In this document: positions 8,101 to 20,100 of the stretch, piece after piece
Layout: each line of letters opens with the position of its first letter
Numbering within the stretch: the stretch's first letter is position 1
Assembly (NCBI GenBank): GCA_945876515.1
Contig: CAMCPF010000001.1
Location: forward strand, 1 to 29,940
DNA: 29,940 nt
DNA from: Candidatus Kuenenia stuttgartensis
GTDB taxonomy: Bacteria; Planctomycetota; Planctomycetia; Pirellulales; UBA1268
Reading direction: 5' to 3'
Program-made: the position numbers and the translations under genes
The notes under the pieces: model-generated
What the model was told of the DNA's origin: nothing
Databases searched by the model: none
What the model saw: only the letters and a program-made list of their open reading frames with translations

Positions 8101-11100
8101 ATCAACGGCCAGCAGGTGCTGTTCAACAACTACGACCAAGGCGTCGGCAACGAGCGCGGCGGCACGATCGACCTGGCCCCCGGCTGGCACGACATCACGT
8201 TCGGTTACCGGCAGGGCACCGGCGGCTACGCGTTGAACGCCTCGCTGCAGGCTCCCGGCGGCGCGAAGATCCCGCTTCCCAACTCCCTCCTGCGTTCGGC
8301 CCCGGTGATCGGCTCGCTCACCCTCGACGCCTCGGCCACGATGTCGATCGGCGCCGGCGGCGTGGTCGTGAACCAGACCACCAACTCCGCCGCCTCCGGC
8401 ACGATCTCGGGCTCTGGCAGCCTCACGAAGGTCGGTGCCGGCACGCTCACCCTCGACGGCACGAACCTCTACACCGGTGGCACGATTCTCCAGGGCGGTA
8501 CGCTCGTGCTCGCCGGCGGCAACGACCGGCTCCCCACTGCCTCCCTGCTCACGGTCGGCGGCAACGCCACGCTCGACCTCGGTGGCAACTCGCAGACGAG
8601 TTCCGGCCTGATCACGCTCGGCGGCGGCACGCTCACCAACGGCTCCCTCACCGGCACCGGCGGAATCGTGATCGCCGGCGGCACGCTCGCCGGCACGGCC
8701 ACGCTCACTTCCACGGGAGTCGCCTATACCGGCCAGAGCGGCCTGGTCACGCTCGGCCTTGCCGGCAACTCCGGGCTCGTCAAGAACACCAACGGCACCC
8801 TCACGCTCCGTGGCACGAACTCCCTCACCGGCGGGTTCACCGTGAACGCCGGCACGCTCGTCTTCAACACCACGGGGGCGAGCGGCACCAACGCGATCAC
8901 GCTCTCCGGCGGCAACCTGCAGTTTCTGTTCGACGGCGATGGCGGCGCGGCCTCCGTCGGCGGCAACGGCACGGGCGCCCCGCAGATCCTGAACTTTGCC
9001 GACCCGCTCACGGTCACCACCAGCGGCACGGTCACGGTCGGCCGCCGCGGCGACACCTACACGCCGCTGTTCACGACGGCCTCGAACAAGACGGCCCGGC
9101 TCACCGACCTCTCGATCGGTGGCCAAAACCTCGTGGTCGCCAACAACAACGGCTACGGCCTGGAGTTCAGCGGCACCACCACCTTCACCGCCGCCCCCAC
9201 CTTCACGGTCAACAACGCCACCGCCTCGAACATGATCCAAGGCCTCGCGCTCTCCGGCCCGGTCACGGGCGCCTTCGGCCTCACGAAGGCGGGCAACGGC
9301 ACGCTCGTGCTCGGCAACTCGGCCAACGACTTTGCCGGCCCGATCACCGTCGCCGCCGGCCGCCTGGCGGTGCCGAGCGACAGCGCCCTGGGCGCCGCGG
9401 CCAACGGGATCGTGCTCTCGAACAACGCCGGCCTCCGGGCCACGGGCAGTTTCTCCACGGCCCGCGACATCCGCCTTGCGGTCGGCTCCAACGTGATCGA
9501 GACCACGGCCGGCAACACGCTCACCCTCTCGGCCCCCTTCGGCGGCGCCTCCGCCACCACGCAGGTCATCAAGGCCGACAACGGCACGCTCGTGCTCGCA
9601 GCGGCCAATCCCTCAACCTGGGCCTCCACCATCAGCAACCCGAGCGGCTCGGCCCAGACGCTCACCGGTGGTCTCCGTGTGGACGCTGGCATCCTGCGGA
9701 TCGCCAACCCCGCCGCGCTCGGCAACGCCATGATCGGCATCAACGCCGCGCAGGGCGCCGAGATCGAACTGGCCAACGGCGTCACGTTCTCGAACCCCGT
9801 GAACCCCAACATGACGGCGGGCAATGCCCAGCTGGGGTTCAATGCCGGTCGGAATGGACTGGGTGCCGTCTCCGTTCCGACGGGTACCGCCACGCTCGCC
9901 GGCGTCATTTCCGCCAATCAGGATTTCGCCCTCGGCGCCGGCCCGGGCGCCACGCTCAACGTCACCGGCGGCGCGACCATCACCGTCAGTGCCCGTTACA
10001 TGAACACGATGGGCCCCGGCACCGTGAACATCTCGACCAACCCGCTCACGGGCGTAGCCGGCTTTTTCCGGGTGGGCTCGGGCACGACCAATCTCTCCGT
10101 CAACGTCTCGGCGCTCGCGGGCGCCGGCGTGGCGGGTGAAGGCATTTGGGGGCGTGGCGGCGGCGGCACGCTTAACGTCTTCGGAGGCGGTTCATTCGCG
10201 AGCGGAACGCGTTACGTGGTTGTCCAAGGTGGAGACACCGTAGCGGTCGACAACACGGCCACGGCCCTCTCCAACCGGCTCGGCACCATCTCCACCAGCG
10301 ACCTCTACCTCCGCGATGGCACGTTCGCCTTCACGGCCAGTCCCGACGCGGCCACGGGCGAGACCTTCAGGACGTGGCAGGCCCAACATGGGTACGGCAA
10401 CCTGACGGTCAACACGACCGCCCAGAATGCGACGATCTCGTTCGCGAACATGAACGGCAATACGCCAAACGGTGCCGGAACGGTCGTGTTTCGCTCGGGT
10501 GGCACAGGCGCGCTCTTTGGCACGGCGCAAAACACCGTCTCGTTCACCACGGCCCCCACCCTGACCAACAGCATCATGGCCCGCTCGATCGTCCTCGACG
10601 GCAGCACGGCCGACGGGGCCAACTTCGCCACCTATGGCTCGGGCTCGATCCGGGCCTTCACGGCGTACGACACCACGAACCTCAATGCCGTCACCACGGC
10701 CACCAACACCGTCCAGATCGGCTCGAGCGTGGTGATGAACACGCCCACCCGCACGATCAACGCCATGAAGCTCACCGGGGGCGGCCTCGCCCTCAGCGGC
10801 CCGGGCTCCACGCTGACGCTCACCGCCGGCCAGATCCTCGCCACCGGCGGCACCTCAGCGATCGGCCAGGGGGCCACGATCTATTCAGCGGCTGAGATCG
10901 GCTTGAACGTGGCCGACGGCTCCACGCTCAACGTGGATGGCCCGCTCTGGTCGGCCGTGCACCTCACCCGTGGCCTCGGCGGCACGGTCAACTACAACGC
11001 CCGGCAGTATGTCATCGGCGGCAACTGGTACGCGTTCAACGGCGGCACGACGCGGCTGAACGGGGGCGACAACACGCTCTTTCCGGGAATGGGCGTGCCC

Positions 11101-14100
11101 GGCGCCCAGCAAAACGTTTCCGTCGCCAAGGGGGCTACGCTCGATCTCAACGGCACGGCGCAGTTGATCGGCATGTTTTACAACTCGAACAACTCCGCTG
11201 ATTATGCCAACACCAGCGGCGTGATCACCTCGGCCACGCCGGCCCTGTTCGCCTCGCGCTCCAGCAACAACACCAACATCTACTTTGGCGGCCAGATCAC
11301 CGGCGCAATCACGACGCTTCTCGGCGGCACTGGCACCCGCTGGTACTATTCTGACAACACCTACACGGGCCGCACGGCCGTCGTGGGTGGCTCGCACGTC
11401 CTGATCGACTCCGGGCGGATGTCGGGCACCTCCGGCATCGACGTCAACTACGGCCTCTTCTACCTGCGAAACTCGGGGTCGCTCGACCTCGCCGACCGCG
11501 TGCCCGACGCGGCGCCGATCACGCTCCGCGGCGGCTATGTCGAGTACAACGGCCGAGCCCAGACGGCCTCAGCCGAGACCCTCGGCGCGGTGACCATCGA
11601 CAGCGGCTGGAACACGTTCAACGTCACGGCCGGCGGCACGGGCGTGAACTCCGCCGATCTCACGCTTACCTCGCTTACCCGGCCCTCGGGCTCTGCCGGC
11701 GTCGTGCGGGTGGCGACGGCCAACGGCCAGTTCGGCAGCGCTGCGAGGCTCCTGATCACCGCCGAGCCCTCGCTCACCAACAACATCATCGGCCCCTGGG
11801 CCGTGCAGGACCGCGAGTGGGCGAGCTACGTGTCCGGCCTGGGCGTGGCGCAGTTGAACGCGACGGGCTTCGCCGGCTACGACGCCACCGCCCTCACGGC
11901 CGGCTCCAACCCCACCGCGAACGTCCGGGTCACGGGCAATGCAACGCTCGCGGGCAATGCCATCGTGAACACCTTCGCCACCAACGGCGGCGGCCTGACG
12001 GTGGATCTTGGCGGCAACACCCTCACGCTCGCCGGTGGCGGCCTGATCCTGGGCGGCACGACCAACAGCGTCACCCAGACCCTCTCCAACGGTACGGTCA
12101 CGGCTGGTGCGGCCGGCGTGGGTGGCGACCTCTACATGTACTGGCTGCCCTACGGCGGCACCGCCCGCGTCTCGGCCATCTCCGCCCGCGTGGCCGACAA
12201 CGCCGGCGGCGCGGTCCGGCTCATCCTCTCGAGCCCGGAAGGCGTGGGCACCACGCACAAGTCCACGCTGACGGGCCTCAACGTCCACGCCGGCGGCACC
12301 GTGATCAACGGCGGCCAGTGGGATCTGGCCGGGTCGGCCGGCCAAGTGATCCTGCCTGCCGGCGGCCTGACGCTCAATCAGGCCGGCGTGACGATGCTCA
12401 CCAACGCTGGCCAGATCGCCGCCGCCAACCCCGTCACGCTCACCGGCGGTGCCTCACTCACCCTCGTCGGCAACAACACGCTCGCCGGCCTCACCTTCGA
12501 CAACGTCGGCGGCACGGGCACGCCCACCGTCACCACCGGCGGCACGCTCACGCTCACCGCCGGGATCACCGCCGGCGGCTACAACCCGGCCACGATCTCC
12601 ACGATCAACGGCCGGCTCGACTTCCAGGGCGCCGACCGCACGATCACGGTCACTCCGCTGGAGTACGACGGCCGGGCCTTCGCTCCGTTCACGCCCAACC
12701 TCAACATCGGCGCGGTGATCCAAAACGCCGGCACGCTCACCGTCTCCGGCGGCGGCGTGCTGCAACTCGGTGGCCAGAACACGTTCGCCGGTGGCGTCGC
12801 GGTGGCGGCCAACACCGGCCTCTTCTTCGGGGCCGGCAGCACCCAGAACTCGAACATCCCCGTCATCACGAGCGGCCCGGTCGGCACCGGCACGCTTTCC
12901 CTCGGTGCCGGCGCCCGGTTGATGACGAGCGCCGCCCAGACGATCGACAACCCGCTCACGATCGCAGGCAACCTGGCCTTCGAGGGCACGAACAACCTCA
13001 CGCTCCGCGGCAATGCCACGCTCCCGATCGGCACCGGTGTCACGTTCGGCGTGCTCGCGCCCCAGATGACGGCCACGCTCTCGGGCGGCCTCGGTGGCGG
13101 TGCCGGCACCTCGATCACAAAGACCGGCAACGGCATCCTTTCGCTCGCCCCTGGCATCGCGGGCTACAACGGCACGTTGATTCCGAGCAGCGCCACCGCG
13201 ATCACGGGCAACACGTTCGCCGGGGGCGCGACCGCCTCCAGTGGCACGCTCCGCGGTGAGGTCTACGGTGCCCAGGCCCGGCCGTTCGGCACGGGCGCGG
13301 TCACGATCGATGGCGGTTTGCTCCAACTCCGCACGGCCGGACCCACCTTCAATGGCAACAACGCACCCGGCGGCGTCAATGGCACGCTGCTCGTCGGCAC
13401 CGATGTCACGCTCGCCGCCGGCCAGTCGCTCGGCCTGATCGAGCTCACCACCGCCGGCTCGACGGGCAACACGTTCCAGATGGGCACGCTCACGATGTCG
13501 GGCACCCAGACCCTCGGCGTGGGCGGCTCGAACAATCTTCGCGTGGCCTTCACCGGCAACGCGATCACCGGCACACCGACCTTTAACATCGACGCGAACG
13601 TCGGCCTGATCCTCCCCGGCGGCTTCACGGCCCCCGCCACCAAGACCGGCCTCGGCACGCTCTTCTACGGCGGCACGAACACCTTCGCCTCGGGCACGAC
13701 CCTCACGGGCGCCCTCCTCGGCGCGGCGCCGACGGCCGGCACGAGCGTGAGCCCGTTCGGCACCGGCCAATCGGTCACGCTCTCGAACGGCTCGACGCTC
13801 CCGCTCGTCACGCTGCCCGGCTCGCTCGACACCGCGGGCTTCACGGCGGGCGGCCTGCTGGCCTCCTTCTACAATCTTCCCACCACGAGCACCTCCCTCA
13901 ATAGCGTCGGCACCTCGGGCGTAGCTCCGGTGGGCACGATCCCCGGCGTGCAGCCCAACGACAGCACGATGACGCTCCGGCCGATCACGCTCACGCAGGG
14001 CACGCTCGTCCAGGGCTATGCCACCTACACTGGCCTGCTCGAGGTCACCAACCCGGGCGTCTACTCGTTCATCAGCGGTGCCGACGACCAGTTAACCTTG

Positions 14101-17100
14101 GTGATCGATGGCTCGCCCGTGATGAGCGCCAACGTCAACGGCGGCGGCCAGGCCGTCCTCGACAACGCCGTCGCCGGCTCGATCCAACTCGCCGCCGGCA
14201 CCCACGCGTTCGCGTACAAGCTGCAAAACGGCAGCGGCGGCGGCGGCTTCCGCCTCCTCTACTCGGGCCCCGACACCGCCTCCAACGGCACGCCCGGCGG
14301 CTTCCAGGCGATCCCCAACTCGAAGCTCCTCTACCAGACGGCCGCGCCGGGCGCCGGCAACGGCTTCCTGAACGCCGCCCGGATCGGCAACTCGACCGTG
14401 GTGCCGGCCTCCGCGTCGGTCACGATCGACGGCCAGGGCAGCGACTTTAGCGTCGCCGTGGCCGACCTCACCCTCGGCACGGGCTCCACGCTCAACGTCG
14501 CGAACCAGTTCGGCGCCGGCTGGGTGGGTGTCTCAGGGCTCACCACCATCGGCGGCGCGGGCGTAATCGTCTCCCCCAACACGGCCACCTTCGCGCTGGC
14601 CGGCGGCGTCGCCGACTCCGGAGCGGGCCTGACGAAGGCCGGCCCCGGCACGCTGCTCCTGGGTTCGAGCGGCTCGGGCTTCACCGGCTCGCTCGCCGTT
14701 CGCCAGGGCGTGGTCCAGCCGCTCGCCGCCAACGCCCTCCCCGGCGGCGGCACGGTCGTGGGCAGCACCATGACGGGGGCCTTCAACCGCACGGCCGGTG
14801 GCACGACCGTGAATGCTGGCAGCACGGCCGGCCTCTATCCGGGCATGTTTGTGCTCGGAACGGGCGCCGCGACCGCACCCACGATCGCGTCGATCACCGA
14901 TGGCACCACGTTCGTGCTCTCCTCCGGCACGGGTGTCACGGCCGCGACCGGTGGCACGCTCACCTTCGTCGGCCGCTCGAGCCTCGACCTAGCCGGCCTC
15001 GCCGTCACCGGCGCTGGCACCGTCACGATCCGCGGCAACGGCGCCCTCCTGCCCGGCTCGACGACCGTCTTCCAGCAGACGGCGGCCCTCTACAACTCGG
15101 CCCGCACGGCGTCGAGCTTGTCGTCGCCGGTGGCGATCGTGGGCGCGGCTGGGATCACCAACCAGATCGGCGGCTACGGCGACATGACGCTCTCGGGCGC
15201 CGTCAGTGACAACACGGCCGTCGCTCCCTTCACGAACGGCACCGGCTTCTCCAAGATCGGCAACAACACCCTCACGCTCTCCGCCGACAACACCGGGCTC
15301 ACCGGCCCGATCACGGTCTCCCGCGGCGTCCTGCGGCTCGGAAGCGCCGGCGCCCTCGGCACCACGGCCGGCGCCACCACGGTCAACAGCCCCGCCACGC
15401 TCGACCTCGGCGGATTCTCGACGGCCGAGCCGCTCACGATCAACGGCGCCGGCCTGACGGGCGTGGGCATGGCCAATCGTCTGGGCGTCCTGATCAACAG
15501 CGGCGCCACCGCGGCCACCGCTTCCGGTGCGGTGACCATGGCGGGCAACTCGTCGATCGGCAACGCCGCTTACACCTGGTCGGGTCCCTCGCTTGCTGCG
15601 GCCACGGTGCCCACGGCCGGGGCCGGTTCGATCACCGTCTCCGGCGCGATCGGCGGCGCCTTCGCTCTCACGAAGGTCGGTAACAGCACGCTCTTCCTGA
15701 CCAACGGCAACAGCTTCTCGGGCTCGACGAACGTGAACCTGGGCACGCTCGTCCTCACCGGCGGCGGCCGGCTCGGTGCCACGACCGTGACCACGGTCAA
15801 TCCCAACGGCACGCTCGTGTTCGACAACACGACCACGAACAACGACGCCCGCAGCGGCTCGGCCGGCGCCCGGGGCATCACGCTCAACGCCGCCACCTTC
15901 AACCTCCTCGGCGGCGCCACGGCAACGGCCGAGTCGCTCGGCACGGGGAACCTGCTCGTCAACGGCGGCTTTGGCATCGTCACGCTCGCGCCCGGAGCCG
16001 GCTCGCTCTCGCTGGCGGTTGGCCAGCCAACGGCCGGCAACTTCGGCACGGCCCTCTATCGCGGCACGAACTTGGGCGTGAACACGGCCGCCACGGCCGG
16101 CGCCGCCCGGATCACGTACGCCACGGCCCCAGGCACCACCGGCCAGAACGGTGCGGACGGCACCCGAACCAAGGGTGTCGTTCCCTGGGGCCTGGTCGAC
16201 ACCTCCGCCACCGGCTCGGGAACCAGCCTGGCCACCTTCAGCACCGCCAACGGCCTGCGAGCGTTGGCCGCCAGCGAATACGACCTCAACCCCGCCACGA
16301 TCACGAACAACAACAACGTCTATTTCAACAACGCCTCGCTCACGGGCGCCGCCAACGCCAACCTGAGCCCCAACAGCGTTACCCTCCAGATCACGTCGTC
16401 CGTCACGCTCGGAGCCCGCTCGATCCTCAACAACCAGAGCGGCGCCTTCCTGGCCACCGGCGCGGGCAACGTGGTCGGTGGCGGCAACGGCTTCATCACC
16501 GGCCCCAACACCAACGCCATCCACTTCCACGTGGCCGGCGGCACGAGCGGCCTCACTGTCTCCTCGCCGATCGGCTACACGGGCGCCGCCAACCCGTCGG
16601 GCTGGACCAAGTCGGGCAACGGCACGCTCGTGCTCTCGGCCCCGACCTTCCTGGCCAAGAACGTCTACGTCAACTATGGCACGCTCCAACTGGCGGGCGC
16701 CAACCGGCTGTTCTCCGCCCCCACGCCCGCGCCCGGGGCCAACGCCACCGTGGCCACCTACACCGTCCTCTCCGGCCTCTCGGTCGCCTCCGGCGGCACC
16801 TTCGATCTCGCCGGCAACGACCAATGGATCGGCCCCCTCTTCGGCACGGCCACGAACGGCGGCCAAGCAGGGGGAGGTGGCATCGTCACCAACTCCTCCG
16901 CCACGGCGGCCACGTTCCGGATGATCTCGCCCGGCGCCGACACGGTCTTCGGCGGCTCCGTGACCGGCAACCTCAGCCTCATCCGGCAGGGCGGCTACAC
17001 CTACTCCTTCGTGGCCCCGAACACGTTCAGCGGTGCCTTCACCACCACCGGCGGCAACACCCGCCTGATCGACCTCGGCACGTTCGAGAACGCCTCCGCC

Positions 17101-20100
17101 ATCACGGTCCGCAACACCGCGCTCACGTGGGACGACACGGGCCTCCAGGCCGTCGCCAACCGGCTCCCCGCTGCCGCCCCAATCAACCTGTCCGGCGGTG
17201 CCTTCACCTGGAACAGCCGCGCCGATCTCCTGAACACGATCGACGTGGGCGCGGTCAACATGGTTCGCGGCTCGTCGGTGGTGAACGTCAACGCCACCGC
17301 CGGCGGCTCGGCCACGCTCTCGCTGGCCGCCCTCGGCACCCGGGCCGAGGGGGCCACCGTCACCTTCGCCGGCAACACGATCATCGGCACGAACCCCTTC
17401 ATCACGCTCGACGCCGCCCCCACGCTCACCAACGGCATGATCGGCGGCTGGGCTGTCACCAGCACGGCCGACCCCACGCAGGGCGCCAACGCCGGCGGCT
17501 TCGTTACCTACGATCCGGTGGCGGGCATCCGGGCGCTCGTGGGCTACGCCACCACGGCCTCCACCGTCCTGCCTGGCAACAACGTCCGCTTCACGGGCAA
17601 CACCACGCTCAACGCCGGCACCAACACCGCCAACAGCCTGAGCGTCGCCAACACCACCACGGTCTCGTTCGCCGCCGCCAACGATCTGCTCGACCTCCAG
17701 AGCGGCGGCCTGCTCTTTAACGCCACGAATAACGCCAAGGCGCTCGGCAGCACGGCCGTCCCCGGCCGGCTCACGGCCGGTGGCTCGGCGGCCACCAGCG
17801 GCACCCGTGAACTCTTCATCCACACCCTTTCGAACACCGCGACGGTGAACTCCAATATCGTCGACAACCCCGCCGGTGCGGGCGTGGCGGTGGTGGTCGG
17901 CCAGGGCAACGTGGGCGCCGGGCCGGTCACGGTCCTCGCCGGTAACAACACCTACTCGGGTGCGACCTACGTCAACGGCTCGACCTTGCGGCTCAACTCC
18001 ACGACCGGTTATGCCGTGCCCGGCAACCTCGTCATCAACGGCGGTGCGACCACCGGCGGCACCCTGTCGGCCACCCAGTCGCTCGCCCAGTTGCTCCGGA
18101 GTGACCAGGTCGCCCCGACCGCCACCGTCACGATCAACGGCGCGGCCCGGTTCGACCTCAACACGTTCACCAACCAGATCACCAACCTCGTGTTCAACAA
18201 CGACGGCGGCGAGACGTCGGTCGAGTCGCCGGCCGTCCTCACGAACACCGGCACCCTCACGCTCACCGGCTCGATCAGCGTGCCCACGCCCTCGAATCCC
18301 GTGCTCGTGCCGCTCGTGGCGGGCAACCTCTCGCTGGGCTTCGGCTCTCGCACGGTCGCGGTCGATCCCGTCGCCGCCATGCCCTATCAGATCGGCCTGG
18401 CCATCAACTCCGGCATTCGGAACGGCACCGTCACCAAGACCGGCAACGGCGTGCTCTTCTTGGGCGGCGTCAGCGGCGACACGGCCGCGGCCACGGTCTC
18501 GGCCGGCACGCTCACGCTTGGCAACTCGGGCTATCTGGGTGGCCGGCTCACGCTCGGCTCGGGCACGCTGCTCGACATGCGAGGCGGCACCTTCACGGTC
18601 GGCTCGCTGACGGGCTCAGGCACGATCACCAACGACACCACCTACGCCAACGCCAACACGGCCGGCACGCTGATCACCGGCCTCGACGGCACAAGCACAA
18701 CCTTCTCGGGCACGTTCGCGAACTTCGAGAACAACCTCGCCGGCACCCTCACGGGCATGCCCCTGAACCTCAACAAGATCGGCACGGGCACGCTCACGCT
18801 CGACTCCCCCAACACCGCTACCAACACCGGCACCCTCACGGTCCAGCGGGGCGGCGTGATCGTCGGCGGGGCCGGCACCCTCTCCTTCGGCACCTACGCC
18901 TCCACCGTTGGTGGCACGCTCACGCTCGACAACACCACCACGGCCGCCAACAACCGACTGGGCGGCGCCACGCTCGTCGGCGGCACCAACGCCCGCACCC
19001 TCGCCCTCACCGGCGGCTCGCTCGTGGTCACGGGCAACGCCGCCACGGCCGTCACCGAGACGATCAGCGCCCTCTCTTCCGGCAACGGCGGCAGCGTGAT
19101 CACGCTCGATGCCGCCGACACCGCCGGCGTCACGCTCGCGGCCACCAGTTGGAGCGGCCAGGGCGGCCAAAACACCATGCTCGTCCGCGGTACGGGCCTG
19201 GGCGGCGGTGCGGCCGGTCCCGGCCGTGCCCTCGTCACGCCTGGCACCATCGCCTACACGGGCACGCAAGGGGGCGGCGCCGCCGGCACCACCACGATCT
19301 CCGTCCGGCCCGACATCCTCGCTGACACCTCGGTCACCGGACTGGGCATGGGCTTCGCCACCAACGGGGCCAACGGGCTGCGGCCGCTCGACCCGGCCAC
19401 GGAGCTGCTCCCGAGCGTCACGAGCCTCGGCCTGATCAACAACGGCTCGACCACGCAGAATGTCGGCCTCACCTCAACCCAGAGCATCGGCGGCGACACC
19501 CGGCTCAACACGCTCACCCTCTTCTCCGGCGGCGGCCTGAATAACGTGGGCAACGCGCCCGCCGCCCTCACGGTCAACGTGGCCGGCATCCTCGCCTTCG
19601 AGGGCAACACCGGCATCACCGGCCGCACGATGTCGAGCGCCGGCGTCACGATGGATTTCCACGTGGTCGGCCCGGCCGCCACGCTTGCCCTCGATACCGC
19701 GATCGTGAACACGACCAGCGGCATCGTGAAGGCCGGCGACGGCACGCTCTCCTTCGGCCGGCGGCAGTACTTCACGGGCCCGGCCGGAACCCACGGGCTG
19801 ACGATCAACGGCGGCACCGTCACGCTCGCCTCGGGGGTGACCAACACGATCCTGGTCCAGCCCACCGCCACCACTGCCACGTTCCTCAGCCTCAATGGCA
19901 ACGGCGGCACGCTCGACTTGAACGGCACCACCCAGATGGTCGAGCGGCTCCAGTCGCAGGGCACGCAGCCCGGAGCGGCCGGCGGCGTCACGAGCGCCTC
20001 CGGCGGCACGCTCGTGAGTACCACCGGCTCGAGCACCACCTTCGCCGGCACGCTCACCGGCGGCCTCGCCTTCCAAAAAGCCGGCAACTCCACGCTCACG

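Noticed and set aside
5122..9240. A 1372-residue minus-strand open frame opposite the giant gene, and similar long ones at 14989-17823 and 20410-22200
   Set aside because: The recurrent GGC ACG CTC codons of the repeats read backwards give stop-free Glu/Arg/Gly/Ala-rich peptides. No start signal, domain or natural composition supports them.
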